Position numbers and translations under genes: made by a program
Shown here: piece by piece, positions 7,455 through 15,020 of the stretch
Layout of the letters: every line of letters begins with the position of its first letter
Numbering within the stretch: position 1 is the stretch's first letter
NCBI GenBank assembly: GCA_031257195.1
Contig: JAIRPD010000084.1
Location: 1-34,109, forward strand
Source: Treponema sp.
GTDB taxonomy: Bacteria > Spirochaetota > Spirochaetia > Treponematales > Breznakiellaceae
Direction: 5' to 3'
Length of the DNA: 34,109 nucleotides
Notes under the pieces: model-generated
What the model saw: the letters and a program-made list of their open reading frames with translations, nothing else
Told to the model about the DNA's origin: nothing
Database searches by the model: none

Positions 7455-8921
7455 TTATTTCAGCTTAAGCCACTGGTCCACCGCGTAATCGGCGATAGCG
7501 TCGTAATCCGCGGGGGTCCAGACGGCCTTGGTCAAATAATCCTCCATAAGCTTAAGACCCACCACATCGCCGGACCAGGAGGCGGGGGCGCCGTGGTAAG
7601 GGGCGGCGATGATGTCCCCGGTCTTCATGTACTCGATAATCGAGTTCCCCAGGGAGTTAGGCACCGTGGTAACGGCGGGGTCGGCGTTGTAGGGGATAAA
7701 GGCGAATTCGTTGATCAGGAACCGCTGGCCCTCCGGGGAGGTGTTAAGCCAAACAAGGAAATCGCAGGCCAGCTTCTTTTCCGCGTCGGAAGCCAGGGCG
7801 TTGATCGCGTAGTAGTTGGGCACAAAAACCGGGATGGACCGGTTGAGCTTTTCCACGGTCATGCCGTCGGTCCGGACAATGTCCGCGGCCTTAAAGGGCA
7901 TCTTTACCGGGAGGAATTCCAGCCGTTCCGCCGCTTCCTTGTTCACGTTGGCGATATTGCCATAGGCCCAGTTCCCCTGCTTAAAGAACACCGCCTTGCC
8001 GTCGGCGAAGATCTGCACGGTTTGGTCGTACCCAAAGTTCGCGGAGGAAACAAAGTCCTGCCCCCGCTGGGCGGGACCGTTTTTGCCCGCCAGGTAGCTG
8101 GTTTTAAGGTCCAACGCCTGGGCATAATCCACCAGGGCGGGCCGGGCGGAACGGATCTTGTCTTCCCCGGCGGTAAAGGCGTCGTTGGCGGAACTAAAAA
8201 CCGCGTTCAGCGCCACATTGATATAATGGTCCCCGTAGGTCCACTTTTCCGCCCCCATGACGGCGAAAACCCCGGTAAGGTTCGCCGCCAGTCCCGAGCG
8301 GGAGGGGGCGAAACTATAGCTGTTCCCCGAAAGGGTTACCTGGGCGGCGGAGGGCGCCTTGATCCAGCCGTCCAGGGTCTTGACAAGGGCGGCCCACTCG
8401 TCGTACGTAGCGGTTTTAATGTCGGCGATCAGGGGCTCCACATTGGCGGCGCCAAAAATATCCGCCAGCATCCGGGTGTCCACGATAAAACCGTAGCCCT
8501 CCACGTTGTAGGGCACCCCGTAACTGGCGGCGTCTCCGGTGGTAAGCCGCAGGGACGGGGCGATACCCGCCGCCAGGGCGGCAAAAGCGCTGTCCTGAAC
8601 CTGGTTCAGATCCATGACAAAGCCCCCTTCCTTCCATTCCACCAGTTCCTTGATCCCCTGGATAGAAAAGATCGCCGGCTTGTTTTTCGCGTTCATCTCC
8701 GCCCTAAGGGTTTCCATGTGATCCTGGCCGGAGCCTATGGAAAAAGCCTTAATCCGCGCCCCCTTGGCGGCGGCGTAGGCCTGGCACATGGCCTCAAACT
8801 GGGCGGCGTTTTCGCCCTTGGAGTTGTAGATGTAAAGATCGTAACCCTTGTCCGCGCCTTTACAGGCGAAAAACACCGCCACGGCGCACAGGGCCGTTAC
8901 AATAAGCGTACCTCGTTTCAT
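7455..8921 (-). CDS. Extracellular sugar-binding lipoprotein, family 1 SBP
   Basis: 488 residues. The N-terminus MKRGTLIVTALCAVAVFFAC is a type II signal peptide with the lipidated Cys at residue 20, so the protein is membrane-anchored on the outside. After it come SBP_bac_1 features: the strand DLYIYNSKGENAAQFEAM, GVPYNVEGYGFIVD, ADGKAVFFKQGNWAYGNIA and the C-terminal NTSPEGQRFLINEFAFIPYN. AAGGAGA lies upstream of the ATG. It is the first gene of the five-gene sugar unit and its promoter (8959-8986) carries a candidate operator. The ligand is not readable from sequence; malQ in the operon suggests an alpha-glucan. Confidence 0.93.
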   Translation of the reverse strand: MKRGTLIVTALCAVAVFFACKGADKGYDLYIYNSKGENAAQFEAMCQAYAAAKGARIKAFSIGSGQDHMETLRAEMNAKNKPAIFSIQGIKELVEWKEGGFVMDLNQVQDSAFAALAAGIAPSLRLTTGDAASYGVPYNVEGYGFIVDTRMLADIFGAANVEPLIADIKTATYDEWAALVKTLDGWIKAPSAAQVTLSGNSYSFAPSRSGLAANLTGVFAVMGAEKWTYGDHYINVALNAVFSSANDAFTAGEDKIRSARPALVDYAQALDLKTSYLAGKNGPAQRGQDFVSSANFGYDQTVQIFADGKAVFFKQGNWAYGNIANVNKEAAERLEFLPVKMPFKAADIVRTDGMTVEKLNRSIPVFVPNYYAINALASDAEKKLACDFLVWLNTSPEGQRFLINEFAFIPYNADPAVTTVPNSLGNSIIEYMKTGDIIAAPYHGAPASWSGDVVGLKLMEDYLTKAVWTPADYDAIADYAVDQWLKLK

Positions 8922-8958
8922 TTAAGTCTCCTTGATTTGTTTTTTTCTCACTTTCCAT

Positions 8959-8986
8959 AGTATAACATAAATCACGCGAAAAGCAA
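8959..8986 (-). promoter_or_regulatory. Promoter of the sugar importer operon
   Basis: On the minus strand TTGCTT (8986-8981), 16-nt spacer, TATACT (8964-8959). The predicted start near 8952 leaves a leader of about 30 nt before the ATG at 8921. One arm of an inverted repeat (8975-8981) lies in its spacer and -35 edge. Confidence 0.7.
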
Positions 8987-9001
8987 GTTATTTCTTTCGC
9001 G
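8975..9001. promoter_or_regulatory. Candidate operator, CGCGAAA inverted repeat
   Basis: CGCGAAA at 8975-8981 and TTTCGCG at 8995-9001 form a perfect 7-bp inverted repeat with 13 nt between the arms. Both arms extend outward to ATCAC/GTGAT with a 3-nt offset on one side. It lies between the divergent sugar operon and the TrpR-like gene, so it could control both. Which protein binds it is not shown. Confidence 0.5.
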
Positions 9002-9007
9002 ATGTGA

Positions 9008-9013
9008 TAGTAT
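9008..9013 (+). promoter_or_regulatory. -10 box of the TrpR/YerC-like gene, predicted leaderless
   Basis: TAGTAT ends exactly 6 nt before the ATG at 9020. There is no Shine-Dalgarno in the interval, which reads ACACCC. The -35 region is weak. Confidence 0.45.
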
Positions 9014-9019
9014 ACACCC

Positions 9020-9433
9020 ATGACCATAGATGATCCGAGGGTAAAGGCCAACATCGGGGAACTATGCCGGGTTTTGGCGGAAACGCGGGACCAGGAACTG
9101 CTGGAAGCTTTTTTGGGCTGCCTCCTAACCCCCGCGGAAACGGCGGCCATCGCCGCCCGCTGGGCCCTAGTCAAGGCCCTCCGGAAAGGCGCGGCCCAGC
9201 GGGAAATCGCCAAAACCCTGGGGCTCTCCCTGTGCAAGATCACCCGGGGCTCCCGGGAACTGAAAAAAACCAACTCGGCCTTTCAAAGGGTCCTGGCGGC
9301 GCTAGACAACCTTAACCCGGAAGGAGGAGCGGAAGATCGCCTTCCGGGCCCGCTCAACCCACACCGCGATGATCGCCAGGATGAACCGGGGCAGGGCGGC
9401 CCAAACATAGGGAACCCCCAGGCTGACAAATAA
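9020..9433 (+). CDS. TrpR/YerC-YecD family transcriptional regulator with C-terminal run-on
   Basis: 137 residues. Residues 1 to about 95 form the all-helical TrpR-like fold: LAETRDQELLEAFLGCLLTPAETAAIAARW, then the helix-turn-helix QREIAKTLGLSLCKITRGSRELK, which parallels the TrpR reader-head motif ending ITRGSN. YerC/YecD proteins are normally about 100 residues. Here the last 40 or so (from NPEGGAEDRL) are Gly/Pro/Asp rich, look unstructured, and lie antisense to the 3' end of the convergent Gate-domain gene (132-nt overlap). It is divergent from the sugar operon, so control of that operon or of itself is a reasonable guess only. Confidence 0.85.
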   Translation: MTIDDPRVKANIGELCRVLAETRDQELLEAFLGCLLTPAETAAIAARWALVKALRKGAAQREIAKTLGLSLCKITRGSRELKKTNSAFQRVLAALDNLNPEGGAEDRLPGPLNPHRDDRQDEPGQGGPNIGNPQADK

Positions 9434-10300
9434 AAGGGTGTCCTCAATCTGGGAATGGCTTATCGCGGCGTGGTGGTTAAAGAGGTCCGCGTCGTTCCGG
9501 GAAAGATCCCCGTCCTTTACCTCCTCCATCAGCACCCCCGCCCCGTAGGCTACCCCCACGGTATTGGCGACAATCCACACGTACGCGGTATTGGCGGGAA
9601 GCCCAAAGAAACCGATGACCGGGGCGGCCGCCCGGCCCAGCTTTTTCATCAGGCCGAATTCGTCCAGAAACCGCTGAAGGAACATGACGGCGAAGACGAT
9701 CACAAAAATCTGAAGGACCAGGAAAAACGAATCCCGCAGCCAGGGGACCAGGTTTGAGAAAAGCCGCCCCATATTCAAGGCGATCACCGGGGACATCTCC
9801 AGTCCCCCGGAAGCCAGGGTCCCGGTAACCGCGGGGGCGGCGCCCTCGGGAACGATAAAATGGAGGATCCAGCCCGCCAGAAACGCGTTAAAAAGCCGGA
9901 GCAGCAGGATCTTTCGGAAGTGGGAGCCGGTTTTTCTCATCACGATAATTTCCACAAAGAAGTTGTGGGCGATAAGGCACATGGTGGCCAGGATGACAAG
10001 CTGCTTCCCTGAAAGAGAGAGGGTCTCGATCACGGCGATGGCGGAGTAGATATTGATCAGCACCGAGCTGAGAAAAGCCAGGGCGGCCTCGCCGGGAAGA
10101 CCCAGGAACCCCATCACCGGGTTCATCGCCCGGGACACATAGAACAGGACCCCCAGGTTTTCCAGCACCATCACGGCGAAGGAAACGGGCAGCATGATGA
10201 GCAGGAGAAAGCGAATGGTGGAAAGGGCGGGCCTGATATTGTCCCTCGCGCAGCCGCAGACCCGGAGCCAGACCGCCGCCCTCCCCTTTTGATCAGCCAT
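9302..10300 (-). CDS. Nucleoside-recognition (Gate) domain integral membrane protein
   Basis: 332 residues from the ATG at 10300, which has GGGAGGGCGG upstream and overlaps the hydratase stop by 8 nt. An ATG at 10315 is the alternative. Two Gate-like halves are visible. The first is FLLLIMLPVSFAVMVLENLGVLFYVSRAMNPVMGFLGLPGEAALAF, with later SHFRKILLLRLFNAFLAGW. The second is FLVLQIFVIVFAVMFLQRFLDEFGLMKKLGRAAAPVIGFFGLPANTAYVW. This matches the nucleoside recognition domain seen in SpmA/SpmB, FeoB and CNT transporters. Transport is likely; the substrate is unknown. Tight overlap with the hydratase suggests they act on one compound. Confidence 0.82.
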   Translation of the reverse strand: MADQKGRAAVWLRVCGCARDNIRPALSTIRFLLLIMLPVSFAVMVLENLGVLFYVSRAMNPVMGFLGLPGEAALAFLSSVLINIYSAIAVIETLSLSGKQLVILATMCLIAHNFFVEIIVMRKTGSHFRKILLLRLFNAFLAGWILHFIVPEGAAPAVTGTLASGGLEMSPVIALNMGRLFSNLVPWLRDSFFLVLQIFVIVFAVMFLQRFLDEFGLMKKLGRAAAPVIGFFGLPANTAYVWIVANTVGVAYGAGVLMEEVKDGDLSRNDADLFNHHAAISHSQIEDTLLFVSLGVPYVWAALPRFILAIIAVWVERARKAIFRSSFRVKVV

Positions 10301-12785
10301 TCCGCCCTCCCCCATTCCGCGCGTACCGGTCCCGGTTAACGTTGATCAGCGACCCCGCCAGAAGGACCTCCCTTTCCAGGGGGTTCAGCTCCGGCGCGGC
10401 CAGGCTGAAGGTTTTCAGGACCTCCGCCCCGGCCTCCAGCGCGGCGGCCCCCGGCGGCGCGGTCCCGCGAATCACCGCGGCTTCCACCGCGGGTTTTCCA
10501 CCCCCGATCAGGGCCTTTACCCCCGGTATATACACATAGTCCCCGTTCTGGAAGGGGGGGGGGCCTTCCACAATAAAAGGAATAAGCCCCCAGTTGATCA
10601 AGTTGGTCCGGTAGCGTTTGGTGGCGTATTCGTTGGCGAAATTCGCCGCCCCCCCCAGAACCCGCTGGCAGCTGGCCGCCTGTTCCCGGGCGCTGCCGTC
10701 CCCGGGCTTGACCGCGAAAATCGCGGAAGCGATTTGAACCGCCCCCCCGGCCTCCCCGCCGCCGGCCGCCGCTTGTTTGTCCAGGGCGCGGAGTACCGCC
10801 TCCAGTTCCGCCGCGGCCGCCGGGCCGCCGTCTATCCCCGCCGGATCACCCGTTTCCGCCGCCCCCCGCCGCGAGGCCGCCGCCGCCCGCGCCGCCGTGG
10901 CCCGGCCCACATAGGCGGGGTCCTTCCGGGAAAGGGTAAATTCCGCCAGGGCCAGGGGATTGGACCGGTAGGAGGAGGTTTCCCCCGAGGGGATCAGCTC
11001 ATCGGTGGTGGTTACCGGATCGGTGATGAACGAGACGATCTTTAGAAGGAGGTTTTCTCCCAGGGCCTCCATGGCCGGCCAGCCGGTAATGTTGGGGCCA
11101 TAACGGAGTTCCACCCCCGCCAGGGGACGGCCTATCCCGTTGTAGACCCTGGCCTTGTAGGGGGCGTCATCGAAGCGGTACGGGGCCGCCGCCGGAGGAC
11201 CCCCGGCTCCGGGGGCGTTCGCGAGCCGGTCCCAGACCGTTTCCGCCGAGGTGAGGACCCCCCGGTGAAGAGCCGTGGCGGCGATACTCCGGGCGTCCAT
11301 GAGGGCCACCGAGGCGATCTGCCCCTGGTTGGGCTTGGATCCCTCCCGGCTGGGAAAATTCCGGGTGGTATGCCGGATTGAAAGACCCCGGTTCGCCGGC
11401 GTATCCCCCGCGCCAAAACAGGGGCCGCAGAAGGCGGTTTTTACCACCGCCCCGGCGGAAACAAGCCCGGCCAGGGCGCCGTTCCGGGCGATCTCCAGGT
11501 AAACCGGCTGGCTGCCGGGGTATACGGAAAGGCTGAAGGCGCGGTCCTCCCCGGTGGCGGGGCGTTCCGGTTCAGGGCCGCCGGGGCCGCCGGAACCCAG
11601 TATATCCGCGGCGGCCATGATATTCTCAAACGTCCCCCCCGCGCAGCCGGCGATGATCCCCTGATCCACCAGAACCCGGCCCCGGGAATCAACCTTGTCC
11701 AGAAGCCCCAGGTCCGCCGGGGCCGCGACGGCCTCCGCCGCCAGGGCGTCCTTTTCCACCTGGGCAAGAATATCCGCCGGACAGGCCAAAAGATCCCCCA
11801 GGGGATAGACATTGCTGGGATGAAAGGGCAGGGCGATCATGGGCCGGATCGCCCCCAGATCAATGGTAATCAACCCGTCATAGTAGGCCCGGGGAGCGGG
11901 CTTAAGCTCCCGGTAATCCCCGGCCCTGCCGTGGAGGGCCAAATAGTCCCGGATCGTCCCGTCGGTTTCCCAAATCGAGGACCAGCAGGCGGTTTCGGTG
12001 GTCATCACGTCTATACCATTCCGGTATTCGGCGGAAAGGGAGGAAACGCCGGGTCCCACAAACTCCAGCACGGCGTTTTTGGCGAACCCGCTCTTAAAAA
12101 CCGCCCCAATCAACTGGCAGGCCGCGTCCATGGGACCCGTCCAGGGCTGGGGTTTCCCTTCCAGGTAAACCGCTATCACCCTGGGGTAGGCCATGTCGTA
12201 GCTCTGGGAAAGGAGCTGCTTCACCAGCTCCCCGCCTCCCTCCCCCACCCCCAGGGTTCCCAGCGCGCCGTACCGGGTATGGCTGTCGCTGCCCAGAATC
12301 ATCTTTCCGCAGCCCGCCCAGGCTTCCCGCATATAGGAGTGGATCACCGCCAGGTGGGGGGGGACATAGACCCCCCCATACTTCCGGGCCGCCGAAAGAC
12401 CAAAGAGGTGGTCGTCCTCGTTGATCGTCCCCCCCACGGCGCAGAGAGAATTGTGGCAATTGGTAAGCACATAGGGAACGGGAAAGGCGGTAAGACCGCA
12501 GGCCTTGGCGGTTTGGAGAATCCCCACATAGGTAATATCATGGGAAGCCAACGCGTCAAAACGAAGGGCCAGATCCGTCAAAGGAGCGTCCGCCCCCTCC
12601 CCCCCGGCGCCGCCCCGGTGATGGGAGGCCAGAACCCCGTAGGTGATGGTCCCCCGGCGGGCGGATTGGATTTCCCCTTTCCCCCTGGAATCCACCCCCC
12701 CCGGGGCGGGAACAAGGGTTTTCCCCTCCAGGAGGAAAACACCGTCCGTGGAAACGGTAACCGCCTCCTTACGCCCTGTATACAT
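10293..12785 (-). CDS. Aconitase-superfamily hydratase, YbhJ-like, substrate unknown
   Basis: 830 residues. Aconitase signatures in order: LGSDSHTRYGALGTLGVGEGG (about 164-184); cluster cysteines C381 (GCAGGTFEN), C453 and C456 (FCGPCFGAGD) for a 4Fe-4S centre; an arginine block RHTTRNFPSREG (471-482) in the place of the aconitase NRNFTGR; and the swivel-domain loop GDGSARE (695-701), matching GEGSSRE around the catalytic Ser, followed by RTNLINWGLIPF. So the machinery for a dehydration/hydration reaction is kept. Overall sequence departs from AcnA, AcnB and LeuC and looks closest in layout to the uncharacterised E. coli YbhJ. An Ala/Gly-rich insert (about 625-685) and a ten-C tract near residue 742 are unusual. 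It overlaps the Gate-domain gene. Confidence 0.85.
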   Translation of the reverse strand: MYTGRKEAVTVSTDGVFLLEGKTLVPAPGGVDSRGKGEIQSARRGTITYGVLASHHRGGAGGEGADAPLTDLALRFDALASHDITYVGILQTAKACGLTAFPVPYVLTNCHNSLCAVGGTINEDDHLFGLSAARKYGGVYVPPHLAVIHSYMREAWAGCGKMILGSDSHTRYGALGTLGVGEGGGELVKQLLSQSYDMAYPRVIAVYLEGKPQPWTGPMDAACQLIGAVFKSGFAKNAVLEFVGPGVSSLSAEYRNGIDVMTTETACWSSIWETDGTIRDYLALHGRAGDYRELKPAPRAYYDGLITIDLGAIRPMIALPFHPSNVYPLGDLLACPADILAQVEKDALAAEAVAAPADLGLLDKVDSRGRVLVDQGIIAGCAGGTFENIMAAADILGSGGPGGPEPERPATGEDRAFSLSVYPGSQPVYLEIARNGALAGLVSAGAVVKTAFCGPCFGAGDTPANRGLSIRHTTRNFPSREGSKPNQGQIASVALMDARSIAATALHRGVLTSAETVWDRLANAPGAGGPPAAAPYRFDDAPYKARVYNGIGRPLAGVELRYGPNITGWPAMEALGENLLLKIVSFITDPVTTTDELIPSGETSSYRSNPLALAEFTLSRKDPAYVGRATAARAAAASRRGAAETGDPAGIDGGPAAAAELEAVLRALDKQAAAGGGEAGGAVQIASAIFAVKPGDGSAREQAASCQRVLGGAANFANEYATKRYRTNLINWGLIPFIVEGPPPFQNGDYVYIPGVKALIGGGKPAVEAAVIRGTAPPGAAALEAGAEVLKTFSLAAPELNPLEREVLLAGSLINVNRDRYARNGGGRNG
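10554..10563. repeat. Ten-base G/C homopolymer inside the hydratase gene
   Basis: Ten consecutive G on the plus strand (ten C on the coding strand) encode the GPPP part of EGPPPFQNGDY near residue 742. It is the longest homopolymer I noticed in the window. Confidence 0.9.
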
Positions 12786-12837
12786 AGAAGTTTAGTCTAT
12801 ACCGGTTCGCGCTTTTTTTTGAACCCCCGGACGGCCC

Positions 12838-14124
12838 CTATGAACGGGGCGCGACCGTGATGGCGGTGGCGGAGGAATACCGCCCGCTCTCGTCCAGGGG
12901 AAAAACCCTGCCGCAGGCCCAAAGCCGGGCCGTACAGCCCCCGTCTTTCTGGTCCTCCCCCACCGCCAGGACCAGGGGGCCGGAAACGGCGTCCTCGGTA
13001 ACCACGGCGATACCCCGGACTATCCCGCCGCTGCCCAGGGGGCTGCCCACGGGAACGGTGCTGAGCACCACCTCCTCATCGTCGCGCCAATAGACGGCGG
13101 CCATGCCATCCCTTCCCCCGGCGTAAACGTGGGAACCGGAAAGGGTCAGGGCCATCACCAGGGCGTTCCTCCGGTCCCCCGAAAGGGTTACCAATTCCCC
13201 GTTTTTAACATACACCGCGCGGGTAAGCTCCTCCGTATAGAGGGCCCCGCCGGCGTATACATCGTCCCCCGCGGCGGCGGCGCAGTAGAGCGCGCCGGAA
13301 ACAAAGCCGGGGATCTCCACCAGTTCGCCGTTCTTCCACAACCGGGGAGCGCCCGGGCTTTCCCGGCGGGGCCGGCGCAAACCGGCGGCGTACAGGTTAT
13401 CCCCCCCCAGGGCCAGGGCGTAGGCCCCCGCCATATCCCCCAAAGGGTGGGCCAGGGCGAAACGTTCGCCGTTTTTCCAGTAGCAGGGAAAGGCGGTCCA
13501 GGAGGCGGAAAGAAGCTCCCCCGCGGCGTACACATCCCCGGCGGAAAGAACCAGGGCGCAGACAAAACCGCCCTTAACGGACCGGGGCAGATCGAGGCCT
13601 TTCCACCGGCCCCTATGCCAGATCGCCGGCAGCCCCCCCTCGTCGCAGCCCGCCACATAGACCTCCCCCCCGGACACCCCCAGGGCGGAGGCCCGGCTTC
13701 CCCTTCCCAGGCTTTGGGGAACGCCGTTTTTCCAGCACACCGCCTGGGGCCGCCAACGCTCACTGGTAAGGTAGCCCGCGATATACACATCATGGACCAG
13801 GGGCCTTACCCTTCCGCCGCGCCTTCCCTTAACATCCACCGTCCGGGCGCTAAAGGAATAGTCCACCCCGCTTCTAAGCCCCTCGATCAACACCTCCTGC
13901 CGGCCCAGGGGGACAATCAGGGGCTGGGCCGTTCCCGTTTCGGGGCTAAAGCTGATCTCGATATGCGAAAGGTCCCCCGCCTCTTCCCGGGGCGGATCGA
14001 ACCAGGTAAGAAAGACCGTTTCCTTAAGGGGGACGGCGATAAAGTTTTTTACCCCCGGCCCGCTATCGCAGCCCAAAAAAACAAGAAGGGCGGCGCCAAG
14101 GAGAAAAGGGACGCTTCTGTTCAT
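12838..14124 (-). CDS. Lipoprotein: FN3-like domain plus seven-bladed YWKNG beta-propeller
   Basis: 428 residues from the ATG at 14124. The start gives a clean type II signal, MNRSVPFLLGAALLVFLGC, with lipid on Cys19; a start at 14154 would put a polar tail before it. Residues about 26-105 resemble a fibronectin-III fold (VFLTWFDPP, IEGLRSGVDYSFSARTVD). From about 111 to the end there are seven repeats of about 45 residues built on (V/L)Y(A/V)(A/G)G, a variable stretch, then YWKNG-like plus a short hydrophobic strand (examples YIAG/CWKNG, YVAG/IWHRG, YAAG/YWKNG, YAAG/LWKNG, YAGG/YVKNG, YAGG/YWRDD, LAVG/LWACG). That fits a seven-bladed propeller. Surface binding or scaffolding is inferred; no enzyme motif is seen. 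It lies upstream of the hydratase with a 52-nt gap. Confidence 0.8.
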   Translation of the reverse strand: MNRSVPFLLGAALLVFLGCDSGPGVKNFIAVPLKETVFLTWFDPPREEAGDLSHIEISFSPETGTAQPLIVPLGRQEVLIEGLRSGVDYSFSARTVDVKGRRGGRVRPLVHDVYIAGYLTSERWRPQAVCWKNGVPQSLGRGSRASALGVSGGEVYVAGCDEGGLPAIWHRGRWKGLDLPRSVKGGFVCALVLSAGDVYAAGELLSASWTAFPCYWKNGERFALAHPLGDMAGAYALALGGDNLYAAGLRRPRRESPGAPRLWKNGELVEIPGFVSGALYCAAAAGDDVYAGGALYTEELTRAVYVKNGELVTLSGDRRNALVMALTLSGSHVYAGGRDGMAAVYWRDDEEVVLSTVPVGSPLGSGGIVRGIAVVTEDAVSGPLVLAVGEDQKDGGCTARLWACGRVFPLDESGRYSSATAITVAPRS

Positions 14125-14194
14125 CCGCTGGAACCCAGGTGGACCATCTCGCATTCCACATCCCGATCGTACCAGAAAGAAGACGAAACCGCAA

Positions 14195-14216
14195 CGCCCC
14201 GCCGGCGTCCGGGGCG
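14195..14216 (-). terminator. GC-rich hairpin after the Lgt-like gene
   Basis: CGCCCCG (14195-14201) and CGGGGCG (14210-14216) form a 7-bp stem with an 8-nt loop just past the Lgt-like stop at 14223. No long T-run follows, so termination strength is doubtful. Confidence 0.45.
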
Positions 14217-14222
14217 GGAAGG

Positions 14223-14984
14223 CTACTTCAACTCCCGTTCACATCCTTTTTTCAGCGCCCCGTACAACACCACCCCCGCCGCCGCCAGCGGTATACTTAT
14301 CAAGCCCGAGGGCGGCGGCGCGCCGGTCCACAGCGTTCCCCGGTTATCCCCCCGCAGGAATTCCGCGCAGAACCTGAACAATCCGTACCACGCCATATAC
14401 ACCGGTACATACAGCCTGGGCGGCGTCCGTTTTATCATCACCAGAAACAGCAGCGACAAAAAGGCCGACTCAAATAATTGAACAGGATAGACCGCGACGC
14501 TCCCGCCATAATGCCGGTACGGTATGGAGCCCGCCGGAAAAACCACCCCGGGTATCGCGCGCGCCGGTTTTCCAAAACAGCATCCGCCCAGGAAGCACCC
14601 GACCCTTCCCCAGACGTGGGCCAGAACAAGGGAGGGCGTAACCATGCTCACCATGTGAAGGATATTTCCCCCGCCCGCCGCGGCGCAGGCGATAAACACC
14701 GCGGCCCCGGAGATCAACCCCCCATAGTACGTCATGCCGCCGCTTAAAAAGCCGCGGAGCGTCAGCCCGCGCCCCATGTACGCCGCGTGGAACACCTTGG
14801 CCCCGGCAAATCCCGCGATGATCGAAAGTATCACGGCAAAGTACAAGTGAAGTTCCGTTTCGCGCGGCGGGGCCTCTTTTTTTATCCGGTAATCCAGGAA
14901 CAAGACGCCGCATAGAATACCAATACCTATCATCAGATTGTACAGAGGAATCCGCGCGCCGCCTAACTCAAGGTATTGGTACAT
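14223..14984 (-). CDS. Lgt-family (prolipoprotein diacylglyceryl transferase-like) membrane protein, divergent active site
   Basis: 253 residues with about seven membrane helices. Lgt transfers diacylglycerol from phosphatidylglycerol to the lipobox Cys of prolipoproteins. Family blocks: LYNLMIGIG (Tyr15, matching E. coli Tyr26), SGGMTYYGGLISG (81-93), GRVGCFLGGCCFGKP (126-140), YPVQLFES and RFCAEFLRGDNRG (204-216). Arg127, Arg204 and Glu208 match E. coli Arg143, Arg239 and Glu243. The usual His of the GG-x-x-x-HGG motif (His103) is Tyr87, and Asn146 is Cys130. The GCCFG signature marks a known Lgt-like paralogue branch, so canonical Lgt function is uncertain and the gene is not named lgt. 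Upstream gap to the small membrane protein is 36 nt. Confidence 0.82.
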   Translation of the reverse strand: MYQYLELGGARIPLYNLMIGIGILCGVLFLDYRIKKEAPPRETELHLYFAVILSIIAGFAGAKVFHAAYMGRGLTLRGFLSGGMTYYGGLISGAAVFIACAAAGGGNILHMVSMVTPSLVLAHVWGRVGCFLGGCCFGKPARAIPGVVFPAGSIPYRHYGGSVAVYPVQLFESAFLSLLFLVMIKRTPPRLYVPVYMAWYGLFRFCAEFLRGDNRGTLWTGAPPPSGLISIPLAAAGVVLYGALKKGCERELK

Positions 14985-15020
14985 TACCGCCCCACATACG
15001 CGGCCGTCCCTATGGGGCGG

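Noticed and set aside
7593-8960. 455-codon open frame on the plus strand opposite the sugar-binding lipoprotein
   Set aside because: Antisense shadow in a GC-rich gene: Gly/Arg/His-rich composition, no ribosome site, no recognisable domain, and the opposite strand is a clear SBP.
10695-10745. Other C7-C8 runs (for example near 10732, 11631, 12695 and 21230) as phase-variable tracts
   Set aside because: Too short and common in this GC-rich sequence to stand out; only the ten-base run was kept.
13129-14481. 450-codon plus-strand frame over the propeller lipoprotein
   Set aside because: Pro/Gly/Gln-rich antisense product; the regular blade repeats are on the other strand.
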